Positions 1-56,614 of a stretch of 64,000 nt of DNA are shown here, one piece after another. Source of the stretch: Mastigias papua (Eukaryota > Cnidaria > Scyphozoa > Rhizostomeae > Mastigiidae); NCBI GenBank assembly GCA_964019165.1, contig OZ025277.1, positions 11,539,534 to 11,603,533 of the forward strand, read 5' to 3'. The position numbers and the translations under genes were made by a program. The notes under the pieces are model-generated. The model was not told where the DNA came from. It did not search any database and saw only the letters and a program-made list of their open reading frames with translations. Position 1 is the first letter of the stretch. Each line of letters starts with the position of its first letter.

Positions 1-122
1 TATTTATGGTGTGGGGGTTGTATTGTGTTATAGTTTGCATCTGTGTAGTAGCCAGTCCTGTTTCGAGAGTGGTATAGTTTCCTTTGGAATGTAATTGCAT
101 TCGTGTCGTTTATTTGCATTAG

Positions 123-44743
<44,621 letters not shown>

Positions 44744-47700
44744 CATTTAATGATCATTAGAGTTCTAATTCTTATAAGATACATTTCACTGACAGACCAT
44801 CATGTATCCTACGACGGCAAGCTTACTTTCCATAGCTGTATTTTCACGGGATAGTTTTGTTGTTAGTTAGTAGCTTCCCAATAATGAACAGGACGTATCT
44901 TAGTAGTTACCGGTTGCTTTAAGGCTGATCGTTCACGCTTCGTTCTCGCAGCTGCGAAGTTTTGCGGTTTTACGGAAGATTGCCATAAGTTGAGTTGAAT
45001 TTTGGTGATAGGTGAAGATTTGATGTCCAAAGGAATTCTTCAGCCTACCATCTTTAGGGAAATTTTATGATGAATATAACAAGTGGTAAGACTGGTTTCG
45101 TTATTCGGGGTTGAAGGAAGTTGAATGTAAATCCAAGTACTTACTTTTTTGGATTCGGCTACCTGGCTTTTACCGTTTTACACCAATGCGCATGACCATT
45201 TGACATTAAGTACGATGAAGCGCGCCACATTGTTTATCAGATGCTATTTGCACAGTCGTTGTCGTTGCTCCGTGTCGTTGCTCCGGACTTTGAAACTCAC
45301 CCACCTTTTATATTTCGATAATTGGTTTTTTGTTGCACCAAGTCATATTGAAACCAAGACTTTTGTTTTAAACCCCATACATTAAACCATCCTTTTTACA
45401 AAACCCAATGTTTACTCTTCGAGTTGTTGTGAACGAAGTGTTTTAAATTGTTATGGGTTATTATTTATTTCTCCCTTTCATTTAATCTAGCATTGAACTT
45501 ATCACTCAGCCAATGCTCTGTTCATAGCCTGACTTATTGGCCTATTGAAGCCCAGAGATTCCTTGCACACAATTTGCCTTATATTTATAGTGATGTTCTT
45601 CACGTATACAGCCATATTAGAGTAAGAAGACATCGACATATTCATGTAGAACCAATATCATTGTTTATTTGGATAAAGAAATGTAGTTACTTGGTCCAGT
45701 TATGGATGGCATTACATTTATGTAACGTTGTATATATTTATTTTATCTGCCGACGATGCACACTATTTCTAGAATCTCTGCAAGGCATTTGATGTCAAAA
45801 GTGAGGTGATTTATTGCATGCCTACCGGCGCTTCAGCGCAGATGTTACGTGTTGCTGTAAAGAAAGCGACAAGAGATATGTCCGTTAACAGCTTTGAGTT
45901 TTAGAGGTGTTCTTTCTTCAGCCCAGCCTTTTATAGGAAATCTTTCGAAGAAGTTAGCAAGCCCCTTTAAGAGGATGAGGACACGCTCAACGAGTAAACA
46001 AGGTTGTCTAAATTTATCTTGAAGATTCCTTTGCTTAATTTCTTTAAGAAAAATTTATCATTGTTGTTAGAAACAAATTGGGTTCCCTAGTAGCCACTCA
46101 AAGATGGAGGTGTTCCTGTTGCCAAAAAGTAATTTTCTGTTCTAAATAGGTCAGATTTTCAGTTACATTTGCCCTTTCGATACCGTTTGCAATTTGTTGA
46201 TTGACGCACGACACAATGCCTCTTCTTTTAGGAACAGTGTGTTACCATCAATTTAGTTTCTCTTTTACGTCTATGGAAGTCGTTACCTCGTTATCATTAG
46301 ATTATTGGATGCTGTCGCAAAGGTAGTGGGATAAAAAAGTATACAAACTCTGGGTAGACGAACATTGGACTCGTCTTGTATCTAGATTATTAGTATAATA
46401 AAATTCGAACTTATGGTCATCTTACCTTTTCAGCTCATTAAAGAAGAAGTTTTACAAGATCTCTTTCTTTTCCCTTTACACTTCATTGACTTAAATCTTT
46501 GTACGAATATCGTTTAGAAATTTTTTCATACTGTATTTCCTCTTGTAAACGCCGTAGTGTTTGTTACAAAAACCCAGTTTTTGTTGCAGCATTTACGAGG
46601 ACACGGCGTTCATTGCAAAATTGATTAAGCAGAAAAGAACGTTTTCTTTTGCTATAAAAACATGTCGGAGATTGTGTGAACAATGAGTTGCAAAGATTTC
46701 ATTTCGTCAAAACTGTTAAGGAATATTAGTATCAGAATCGTCGTCTATGGTACGAAAACCTTTTGTTAGATAGGTTTGTTTATTAGAGAACGGCGGGCAC
46801 TGCGACGTTTAGTGAAGGGTGCCATTGTAAGAGGGAATTCGGTAACTCATAGGCATGTCCGATTATCGAGATCGAGTAAGGAATAAAAATTTATTCCAAC
46901 TAAGGTTAGTTTTTGTTCAGAATAAACTATCACAATATCAAAGTGATATTAACATCTTTCGTCGCACATTGACTGTTAATGGAGGGTGGATTGATTTTCT
47001 CCCTGTCAATAAAATAAATTTTATTCTAATTATTCGTAGTATGGCTACCTAATTTATATAAGATTTCTGAACTTTTCAAGGAGCCTTTAACTGTACCGGC
47101 TATAACGCGAGAAAACTATTTGTGCGGACGATTTCAAGTAGTTGCTGTTCGGTGGCACGTATTTTAGAACGAATTACGTCATTGAAACCATTTGTCAAGT
47201 CAATAAACACAGAGATAAAAGAATATGCTGTCTCTAGCAACGAAAGGTGGTGTAAAAACTAGTTTGAACCAATGACCTTAAATGATTACGTATGTTGTCT
47301 TATGCAGCAGCCTTGTTTCAACGTATTGTTGGGATATAGCAACTTTCCTATTCAATTTCATGCATACAGTTGTAGGATGCTCATTGCAAAATACGGATTG
47401 GTACAGTTCTGTTGCATCAGCAATGGACCATATGATGGTAAACTAGTAGCCATGCCAAGGTTTACACATGACTGAGGCCAATCGAGTTTGTCAAGTGAAA
47501 CAAACTTGATTCACGAGCACTTGTCCTAAATGCAAAGTTGATAGTAGGGGCAAGTTCATAACTTGATTCACCCGACCTGTCGACAGATGAGATGTTGAAA
47601 TTATGTTTTCCTGTACCCTATCAATACGAACACTTGCTAGAAATGCAAATTCAACCACCAGCTACGGACGACGGCTATACAACGTACATTCTGCATGTTG

Positions 47701-48138
47701 AGTATGATGCAGCAAAAATGGCCTGCACTATTAAAATTTCAGTTGATAACGTGGACAGTCAATTATCTTTCTGAGAAAGTCTATTTTCAAGATTGAAGTA
47801 AGTATATAAGCAGAATTACCTCGAGAGCAGTTTGAATAGCAGCCTCTGTTAGTAATTATGAATCCTTCACAATAGTGCTTTTCTTGTAGCTTTTGCATAT
47901 CCCACTAGTGAACAACGTTCTGATTATGTCCTGGAGAAAAAACGATGTTGACCATGCAGTCAACGACACTGACGTTATTTTGGTATCACTGTTCTCATAA
48001 TGCTGGGAGTGAAAGTATTCGAATGAACTACATACTCTATAGTTATGGATATTATGGATTAATCTTCATTTCCTAATTTAATTGTGTAGCTATGGAAAAA
48101 TCTAATGATTATCAGTGAGATATAATAAATATTGATGT

Positions 48139-48142
<4 letters not shown>

Positions 48143-48224
<82 letters not shown>

Positions 48225-48263
48225 GAATCCTTAATATATGATATTATATATATATATATATAT
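48143..48263. repeat. two (TA)n runs
   Basis: TA runs at 48143-48217 and about 48241-48263, separated by ATTATGAATCCTTAATATAT. Between spectrin and phytochelatin synthase. Confidence 0.95.
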
Positions 48264-48643
48264 AATATTTGAATGTATAATATTTTATATATATGCCAAT
48301 GGTATTTTGAATTCTTCTCCAGAACAGGTGATCCTTTTTTAGTAAGCAATCCCAGGCCCAAGGTAGATGCCCCTTCCTGCTTATATCTTCCAAATCATTG
48401 CTAACGTTTGCACTTATTAGGGATTCTGGGTTATTTCCTTGCCACTTCTTTGGAGAAGCATGTTCAAAATTTCAAATTGTTTACCTAGAGTGGTTCTTTT
48501 CGAACGCCGGCGATAACACCAGGCATTCAAATATTCGTTTGCCTCAGCACTTTCTTCTTCATTTGCTTCTCTCACTTTTATTTTATCATTGACTAGTAAG
48601 TTCTTTTCGGTCAGCATGTTCTCTAACATTATATAGATTTGAA

Positions 48644-48786
48644 TAGTCTGGTACTACAGAACTTCGCTATAGCTTGAAAAAGCTGGAACATTCTGTAGGC
48701 ATACTGAATGCTTTTCAGTCAATAAAAGCTTTTCAGTATGCCTAAAGTTCTCTCTTTTTCGAGCTATAGTGAAATCTGTATAGTCT
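48644..48786. mobile_element. foldback MITE with pogo-like ends
   Basis: Imperfect inverted repeat with arms 48644-48712 and 48725-48786. Matching parts are ACAGAACTTCGCTATAGCTT against ACAGATTTCACTATAGCTC, and GGCATACTGAA on both sides. The loop is about 12 bases. Non-coding. Confidence 0.6.
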
Positions 48787-50040
48787 TGTCCTTGTTTTTT
48801 TTTCTGTAGCAAATCGAAATCAGCGACATACTGGCTCTTCGTGTAGTTAATTTTTGTATGGCTATAGGTATGGCCAAGAGTGGTCCATTTAAACTGACCC
48901 CTCGCTTCGTAGCTCAAAATCATCCTACTCACCTAACGTATCTTTCGTTATTTCGAGAAGTAGTCGATTTCTATGTTGTCAAAAAATCACTTTATATATC
49001 GATTTCTCTGCTGTCGTCTGTTTTGTAACTTCAAGGACAACTATTTACGAGTCGTCATTAATATGCAACAATTATATTACTGTAAGTTCCAAACATTCCA
49101 CCAACTTCAATCGGAACTCTCCCTTCTGTCCTACCAATAGCGTATGAGCACGTTAAATTGGGGGTGGGGGAGTGTAAACTTTCTATCTAAATGAACAAGA
49201 AGAGCAGTCAAGATGGAAGACAATCTCCCAAGTCCATTGTTGTCTAAGCTACATTGAGCTGTATCTGGTTTCTTCCATAAAACTGTCACTTTTTCTACGC
49301 TTAATAACAAGTTGTCTGTAATGAAGAAATGATTAAATCACATTTGAAGGCACAGGCCTATAATTATTGCTAAAACCGAAGCTTTGTTCAGACCTCTGGA
49401 AAGCGGATTAGCTGAGCAGCACAAAAATCTATAAACCCGCAATTGTTCATAAGCTACAATCATAAGACGCTCAGAGTTAAGTTCTCTAAAGGCATTGCAG
49501 CCGTGTGTTTGATAAATATGGCTTTATTCACTTGCTCTTTAAATCATTTCTAGAGTCTCTGATGAATTAAAATTTACCTCTCAATGGAACACCCCAATCA
49601 GGATGAGCGTTTGGTATTGAAGTCAGTTTGAATGGTACCAGAAAGCGCATCGTTATGAGCAGGCAACACAGCTTTATCACGTTGCATCGAGCTTCGTATA
49701 CACTCCGGGTATGCAGGCCTTGGTTAGCGGAGTTATCGGTGAGTCGAAATCCTGAAAAAGTTAGAATCATGCCATCACACAGGTAAGGGCATAAGATTTT
49801 CATTTCCGTCTAGATTCCTGTAGTAGTATTGTGACTACTGTGATTGTGACCGTATCAATGAACGGTATCTGACGTTATCATTAAGAGGCACTAAGGAAAA
49901 GAACAATCTAGTCGGAGAGAGGCTATATGCTAAATAGAAGTGATGGAATGGTAGACTGGCAGAAAATTTGACATACAGATTGTTGTAACTTTATTTTAAC
50001 CAATATACATTAGGTTTTTGCATTTATTTTATTTATTCAT

Positions 50041-50476
50041 TTCATCGTTGTAGCCTTCAATTGAATGCAGCTTTAGAGATTTGAATTCTGAATCAAAGTG
50101 TTTCGTCCTTTTGCTTAAAAGACAACCAGTTAATATCATCAGGAATATGGCAGCTCCAAGCACGAAATTGTCGCTTAAGAATGTCATCTGCACGCGTAGA
50201 AGTATGTTTACACCGTCATTGTCACCATGTACGCACGCGTACATTCGCATTTTGCTGCCGCGCGAGATCCCGTTGAAAGCTGCCATATTCCTCAATGTGG
50301 ACAAGTTACAACTAGAAGTTTCCATCTGTCAGTTGAGTCCATGAAAGACATATTTACTTACTTGGATAGCATATCTGAACAAGATTACCACAGAAATATT
50401 CATTGTTTCAATCATCATCTCCTCTCAATGTTACAGGTTCTACGTGCAGCTGGGTGTGAAGCCTAAAGGATTTGAC
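50041..50476 (+). promoter_or_regulatory. upstream region of phytochelatin synthase: CpG-rich patch, likely 5' UTR exon and intron
   Basis: The stretch 50186-50280 is visibly richer in CG dinucleotides than its surroundings (ACGCACGCG, CCGCGCGAG) and may hold the transcription start. A GTATGT donor at 50202 and a TTACAG acceptor at 50431-50436 could remove an intron in the 5' UTR. Joining these would put an ATG at 50147 into a short upstream reading frame that stops before the main frame. One TGCACGC at 50189-50195 fits the metal-response core TGCRCNC. All of this is inference. Confidence 0.3.
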
Positions 50477-53400
50477 ATGGAAAAACAGGCCAGCATAGAA
50501 CCAATTGATGTGTTTGAAATAATAAAGCCAAAAGTCATTGAGAAGCAAAACAAAGGTGATGTTTCAGTCAAACAGTTTTATCGACGGGCTCTTCCAGATA
50601 CATGTATTTCATTCTGTTCAACAGAAGGTCAAGAAATATTTAAGGAGGCCCTTGCATCCGGCCATATGCAGTGCTACTTCAAACTGGCTGCACAGTTTCG
50701 TACCCAAGATGAGCCGGCATATTGTGGCCTGTCCACGCTTGTCATGGTTTTGAATTCACTTGAAGTTGACCCAGGTAATCGGCTATACCCTTTTATGCCA
50801 TTTTTATATTACTTTATAACACTAGTTATGATGAATTACACAGCCTATAAAAAGGAGTCATATTTTAGTTGTTCTTAGTGTTGTCAGATAGTTTGTTGCA
50901 TGCAACACTCCCACAAATTGCAGGATGCAATAGAATAGCTTGAACGTGCAATATTATTGTTTGTCACTGAAAAGACTTCTTTTAGCCAATCTCAAAGGCA
51001 TTCTCACATTTAGTTTAGAATTAGATTTCAGTTAAATACTAAGTTTTGAATTTATACATTTTGAACCTCTTTCCACAATCAAACTTCTGGGTACAATTTG
51101 GGGCCATAGTATGAATTATGGGCCATATATGGCCCTTTGGGTAATTCTAACTGGCCTGTGAAAGGTTAGTTGGAAATTATAACATAACCATATTTAGATT
51201 TTTCTCTCCATGCATAGGCTAAAGCTGCTTCTTTTTGTTGTCAAACGTGTTTCTTATCTCATGTGTGGACAAAAAGTCCACTTATTCTTTATAGAGTTGA
51301 ATTCAGCTCTTTATCTCCACCCTCCACAACTTTTCTGTCCCTCATGTAGCCTCATGGAAGAAGTAATTCCCTATCCCTGTTGTGGATAGTAAAGCTATGT
51401 CAACCTCATATGAGAATGTTGGCATATATCAAATGTCATCTTTGAATTGGTGCAGAGTTGTCTGAAAACCTGACATCAAATTTGTTAGAGAGACTGTAGA
51501 TTTTGGCTTATTTTGAAGTTTTCGGAAGATTCTTCTAACATCAATTGTTGTTTATTCTGAACTGCTTATTGGCTCACTTGTAAAATGAAAAACAAATTAT
51601 GTACAGTGCTATTTATTTTTTGTGTGGCTAGGAAAGCTGTGGAAAGGTTGCTGGAGATGGTACCATGAAGAAATGTTAGACTGCTGTGAGCCACTAGTAA
51701 AAGTAAAGGAAAGGGGCATCAGCTTTGATCAATTCATTTGCCTGGCCAACTGCAATTACCTGAAAGCAGATGGTTTTAGAGGGACAGGAGATATGTTGGA
51801 AGAGGATTTCCGTTGTCTTGTGAAAGAGAATACAAAGCAAGATGAGAGATTTGTTGTTGTGTCATACTCACGTCCAGCTTTGTCACAAACAGGTGAAGGC
51901 CATTTTTCACCCATTGCTGGCTATCACCCTTATAAGGACCTTGTGTTAATTCTTGATGTGGCACGGTTCAAATATCCACCATATTGGGTTAAATTACCCC
52001 TGCTGGTAGAAGCAATGAGGGAGATGGATGTCAGCACAGGTGAGTAACATCAGTATTTTGATATCTTGCATATTCCCACAATGAGTGGGTATCTATCTCA
52101 GTTGTTTTGTTTTCAGAATATGCATTAAACAGGGTGGCCACCAGTTCTGGAATTTCTTAAAGTATTCTGGAGTTTTTTGTTCTGAAAATGTTTCTGAAAA
52201 ATGCCACTTTTCACAATTGTTCTGGGATTATTCTTGAATTTGAAATTTTTCACATGTGACATTTTTGTTGCTTCTTTTTCTGATTCTTTTGCATATAGCT
52301 CATAAAAAATTGGACTCTCCAAAACTAATTTATTTTGTTCAAACTAACAAAGTTCATAATTAAATTAGTGCAATTCTTTAGTATTGTTAACATTTGACAT
52401 GTCATTTACAGTATTTTCTGGAGTCTTTTTTATAGGATTTTCTACTCTTCAAGCTTGAGTATTCTTGCAAATTATTGAATTTTATGGAATTATTTATTAG
52501 TTTTGTTTAAAATTTTTGTGGCCACCCTATTACAGAGAGTGAGTTTGGGAGTTCTAATTTAGTTTGAGAATTACATTCATTACTGTGACTGCTAGTAAAC
52601 TCATCAGCAGGGAAGGACACAGAATTTGACATATTGTGATATCTTCCAATTGATTAACTACAATGAAATGTAAATGAAAAAATAAATGCTAAAGCTAACT
52701 ACATAACTACAAACCAAACAAGGTACAAAAGTTGTGACAAACAGATGAACAAAAAGAAACTTACCAAATGTTACCTACCTTCCCACTGTCAGCACGTCAC
52801 AAGAGAAACACTGGCTGAGCTCCGACAGCTCTGACTCACAACTAACTCACAAACTAACCAAATTTATATTAATAGCTAAACCCTGAATGGTTACATGAAA
52901 ACACTTAACAAAACAATGAAAGTATGTGTAATTATGATACTTTACTACAGGGAAATAAAACAAAGCACAGAATGCAAAAACAAGTAAATGCAAGGCAAGT
53001 TAATCCATAAAACAAGCTGAAGTGTAAACAAGTAGAAATGAAAAACAAGTTGTAATTGAAAAACAAGAAAAATGATAAACACGTAGAATCAGAAACAAGT
53101 AAAGCTTAGACAATAACAAAATGCTAGCCTTAAAATGAAAATTAGTACTGACAATTACATTTGTGGAAGCTGTTGCAGACCTTATTTTGAAATAACTAGG
53201 GAACTGAAGTCCCCCCTCAGAAGTCATGGAAAAATTGACTAGTCCACCCGTCTTCCCACATGTCTTTTGGCAAACAAGTTCTTTTTCTCTTTGAATATCC
53301 TTAACTTTTCCTCCTTGAAGAATATCCTCAAAGCTAGTTTCATGTGGATTTTAAATTTTTTAGTGTTATTTTTTGTTATCTAGTTCTTGTAGATCTGTAC

Positions 53401-56400
53401 ACTCTTCATCAATCGCCTAGCAGTCGTCCTGCTTTGCTATTGTGTACCTAGGGGGCAACCAGAGTCACAGAAAAGGCTTTCAAATTCACATTATGCCATG
53501 CAGGGGGCATGGCATAATGTGAATTTGAAGATATTTAAACATAGAGAACATATAAACATGGATTCTGTTAGAGGAATGATAATTTATGCTAACAATTAGA
53601 TCACATGATTTATATTCCCATTGTTTTGTTGCTCCATGTGAGTTTGTAGTTCAGTCCGTTATGTTGAGTTCAAACTAAAAGGTTGTCCCTTTGTCGCCTA
53701 TAATTCTAACAGAGTCTTTCACCTCCATATTTATTTGTTTTCTTGCATCTCTGGACACACACAGGGCTCATAGCAAATGCAGAAACACTGGAAAATTGGC
53801 ACCTTTTGGAAAAGTCAGGGAACACCTAGAATGGTCGGGGAATTTTCTGTACTATTTATCCAAGTCAGGAAATAGTCAGGGAAAACAAAATGGTTAAGTT
53901 ATGCATGGTTTTTCACACAGTGGTTGTTCCATTTGTTGTTGCAAAATGGGAACATTATTACACGTTTTTTCTATAAAAAACAAACTTTCTACTTTGAGCT
54001 GGACGTTTCTTAATATTTTTTCAAATCCAGCCTTGAATGTTTCTTAAGTGTTTCTTAAGATTCTTGAAATTTCCTATAGCAACAATTCAACTGTGAGGTG
54101 AGAAATTGAATTTTTGGTTATAAGCTTTTGAGAGAAGGATGTTGTTTGTATTTGTTTTGCAGTTTAGCAAAATTATCTGCCAAAAACAGTGTTTTTAAGT
54201 TTACTGTTTATGCTCAGCCTGCCTGTGTTTTTTAATTTTTGCCTGACCCTCGAGTTTTTTATATTCTTGTTTCTTATTAAAAAACGTATGTTTTGCATAG
54301 TATCGTCACATAAACTATGTATACACAAATAAAATTTAATTTTGCTTACCATATGTCATCTTTTCTTATAATTTGCTACTATATTCTTTAGCTATTTTTG
54401 TAAATATGTGAATTGCGTGTCAGAGAAACAGAAGACATTTTTGACTGTCAGCCAAGCAAAAGTCAGGAAAGTCAAGGAAATTTGATTGGCGTATTGGCTA
54501 TGAAACCTGACACAGTACACGTTTTTTTTATAAGAAAAACACTGTTTTTCCTGAGGCTCAATTTTCTTAACTTTTCACGAATTTGAGGTTGAGATTTTCT
54601 TAAGATTTTCTTAACTTTTGCAGAAAAAACTGGCTGAAACAAGCTATTCTGTATTTGTTGGGCCACCATAAGTCTCGATCTTTGTACGAGAGTTTGCAAA
54701 AATGAGCCAATATCAATTTCTGGCATGTAAAGAAGATGAACTGTAATTTTCTTAGCATCTTCTTGAACCAGAGCCTTGCGATGTTCTTAGGATTTTCTTA
54801 AGATTTTGGCCATTTGAGCCTCATTTTCTTATAAACTTTTTTCTTATGAAAAAAACGTGTATATGCAAAGATATATCGCAAACTCAATGGAACTTAATTT
54901 GCATCACATGACACCTGCATGATACCTGAGTGTTGCCTTCATTTCAGTTGTTGTTTTTTCGTTTTTTCAGGAAGGCCAAGGGGTTACATGGTGCTTGGCA
55001 GGCAGGAGGGACGATTGCCTCTTTTGCTGTTCAGAATATCGTCGACTTTGGCTGTTACTCAGGGTGAGCTAGTACAAGCAGGTGTTAGAGAATGCATCAA
55101 GAAATGGAACGAAGTTCTAGCAAGGAAAGCAGCTCCTTCTGAAATACTAGGTTGGAATAAAGATTTTGTTAGAGAGATCATGAGCTGTTTGCTTGGGATT
55201 CTAAGCACATTACCTGGTAGGTTTAATTTACTGGAATCAGTATTGCTCTAGCCCTTGATATATAACGTATCCTACCTTTAGTATCATAACATAAGTGGAA
55301 TAATAGTACACATGCAGGCACACAACTAGAAACTTTTTGAGGGCAGGAGTCAAATCAACAAATAAGAGAACACTTAATACTTTCTAAAGAGAATGTATCT
55401 TGGAAACATATTTTACTGATTTAGGGACAAAAGAAATTATATTAATTACTTTCAAGTGCAACAAGAAAGCAATAAACAGTTTCAAAATTCTCCAAGAAAA
55501 GGGTACTTCTACCTTTTTGAGGAAATAGGCAGAGGTCTACACCCCCAGGACTTACCCTATAGTTTCGCGCCTACCGTATCACGTGCTTTCATTTGTATGC
55601 CATCCTGCAATGTAATGCTAATTTATGTGAATCACGTGAGCATCCTTCATTAGCATTATCCTCGAATATAATAGATCTAGACGAGTTGCTGCCAAAGTTT
55701 TTAGGGTGTTTTGAAAGGCAGTCCCCTAAAGCTTAAATTTATCTTTTGCTAGATAAGCTTTCACGGAAAACAAGCATAAAAAGTGATACAGGTTAATGAA
55801 ACAATGGCCCACCTGAAGCCCTTCTCGATTCACCTGAAACCCTTCTCGGTCCACCGGAAACCCTTCTCGGTCCACCTGAAACCATTCTCGGTCCACCTGA
55901 AACCCTTCTCGGTCCACCTGAAACCCTTCTCGGTCCACCTGAAACCCCTCGTGTCCCTTATGGTACCGCGGACCCCAGTTTGAGGATTACTGCTTTAGAT
56001 ATTTCTTTTGTTTCTGAAGACAACTGACCTTGTGTTTGAGTCATCTCTATATAATGGAAGTATATACAAATATTACCCATCACTTCAAATTCATTGCTTT
56101 TGTATTGTGTTGCCATATCCAGTGTTGTTTAGTGGCTAGTCGCTGATGCCAATTTTTCATTGTAGACGAATGCTGTGTCCTAACAACCCAAATTGATATG
56201 AGGTGTGATGATGTTTCTTGTAGTCATGTCTGTGCCATCTGTCAGCTTCTTAAGGATATCGAATCAACGAATCTTTACAAAACGATCGAAAATAACTTGA
56301 ACGCTGGTGAATTCCAGAATCTGTCTAAGATTGGTATCGTCGCCCTTCCACCAGACCTCAGTTGCCCATCCTCGGATTGTTCTTTGTTCAGTGGTGTATC

Positions 56401-56614
56401 TTCAGCGCATTTCTTGACGGTGCTGCTTCTGTCGTGGCCATATACTAAGGAAGTTGGCACTTTTGGAAGTATTGTAGCTATTTATGCTAACAGCATCATC
56501 GATTCGTCAACGAGTTTATTGAGAAATGAAATTCTCAACCTTAAGAGGCAACTGGCTACAATTTTTAATGTCTTCAGTTGCTGTTGCAAGAGCGGAAATT
56601 CACCTGACCTGTGA
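50477..56614 (+). CDS. PCS1: phytochelatin synthase, animal type, four exons
   Basis: Gamma-glutamylcysteine dipeptidyl transpeptidase that makes phytochelatins from glutathione in response to cadmium and other metals; cytosolic. Exons: 50477-50774, 51632-52039, 54971-55216, 56166-56614, all in phase 1 at the junctions, giving 466 residues. The papain-like N-terminal domain begins at [12 protein letters not shown]. Catalytic Cys83 sits in [21 protein letters not shown], His190 in [13 protein letters not shown] and Asp208 in [16 protein letters not shown]; the spacings (107 and 18) agree with plant and nematode enzymes. The C-terminal half (exons 3-4) holds [25 protein letters not shown] and a CCC near the end, in keeping with the metal-sensing region. 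The start is the first ATG in a good context (GACATGG), downstream of an acceptor at 50436. A coding exon further upstream is possible. TGA is at 56612. Confidence 0.94.
52131..52528. mobile_element. MITE with palindromic GGTGGCCACC ends
   Basis: Starts AGGGTGGCCACC and ends GTGGCCACCCT, so the ends are inverted copies of each other and each is itself palindromic. The interior is AT-rich with repeated TTCTGGA/TTCTGGAG. The target duplication is not clear. It is in the second phytochelatin synthase intron, starting 91 bases after exon 2. Confidence 0.6.
53479..53529. repeat. perfect 23-base inverted repeat with 5-base loop
   Basis: Arms 53479-53501 and 53507-53529 are exact reverse complements around the loop AGGGG; each holds ATTCACATTATGCC or its complement. 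It lies in the phytochelatin synthase intron between exons 2 and 3. Confidence 0.95.
53775..53895. repeat. CTGGAAAAGTCAGGGAATTT-type dispersed repeat, second copy
   Basis: Contains ACTGGAAAATTGGC, GGAAAAGTCAGGGAA, GTCGGGGAATTTTCTG and AGTCAGGAAATAGTCAGGGA. Related to 721-1010. It lies in the intron before phytochelatin synthase exon 3. Confidence 0.55.
53955..54305 (+). repeat. AT-rich interspersed repeat, copy D
   Basis: Starts TTACACGTTTTTTCTATAAA and ends with the inverted-like terminus CTTATTAAAAAACGTATG. It matches copy C in inverted orientation. It lies in the third intron region of phytochelatin synthase (intron 52040-54970). Confidence 0.65.
54510..54870. repeat. AT-rich repeat with terminal inverted repeats, copy E
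   Basis: Left end TACACGTTTTTTTTATAAGA and right end, read inverted, TATACACGTTTTTTTCATAA. Internal direct repeats of TTTTCTTAAGATTTTCTTAA. The paired ends indicate a MITE-like element of about 350 bases, related by its termini to copies A to D. It is in the same phytochelatin synthase intron. Confidence 0.65.
55812..55992 (-). mobile_element. hAT end with a 21-base minisatellite
   Basis: Read on the minus strand, it starts CAGTAATCCTCAAACTGGGG at 55992, the same hAT terminus as at 21788. It then holds six 21-base units (55812-55937) plus a partial one; one unit is CCTGAAACCCTTCTCGGTCC plus A on the plus strand. Because 21 is a multiple of 3, both strands stay open as seven-residue repeats. 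It is in the last phytochelatin synthase intron. Confidence 0.6.

Larger units (their letters stand above)
44744..50040. other. gene-poor stretch between spectrin and phytochelatin synthase
   Basis: AT-rich. It contains the likely spectrin 3' UTR at its left end, two TA microsatellites, and the foldback MITE at 48644. Open frames such as 45448-45792 start without a good ATG, lack family motifs and show no coding-like composition. No gene supported. Confidence 0.6.

Noticed and set aside
45448..45792. 114-codon open frame between spectrin and phytochelatin synthase
   Set aside because: No clear ATG start, AT-driven composition (I, Y, F, L) and no recognisable domain.
51622..52047. Separate 141-residue protein
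   Set aside because: It is exon 2 of phytochelatin synthase plus intron bases on both sides.
55726..55983. Heptad-repeat peptides such as VDREGFQ on the minus strand
   Set aside because: They follow from a 21-base minisatellite inside a hAT fragment; no gene context.
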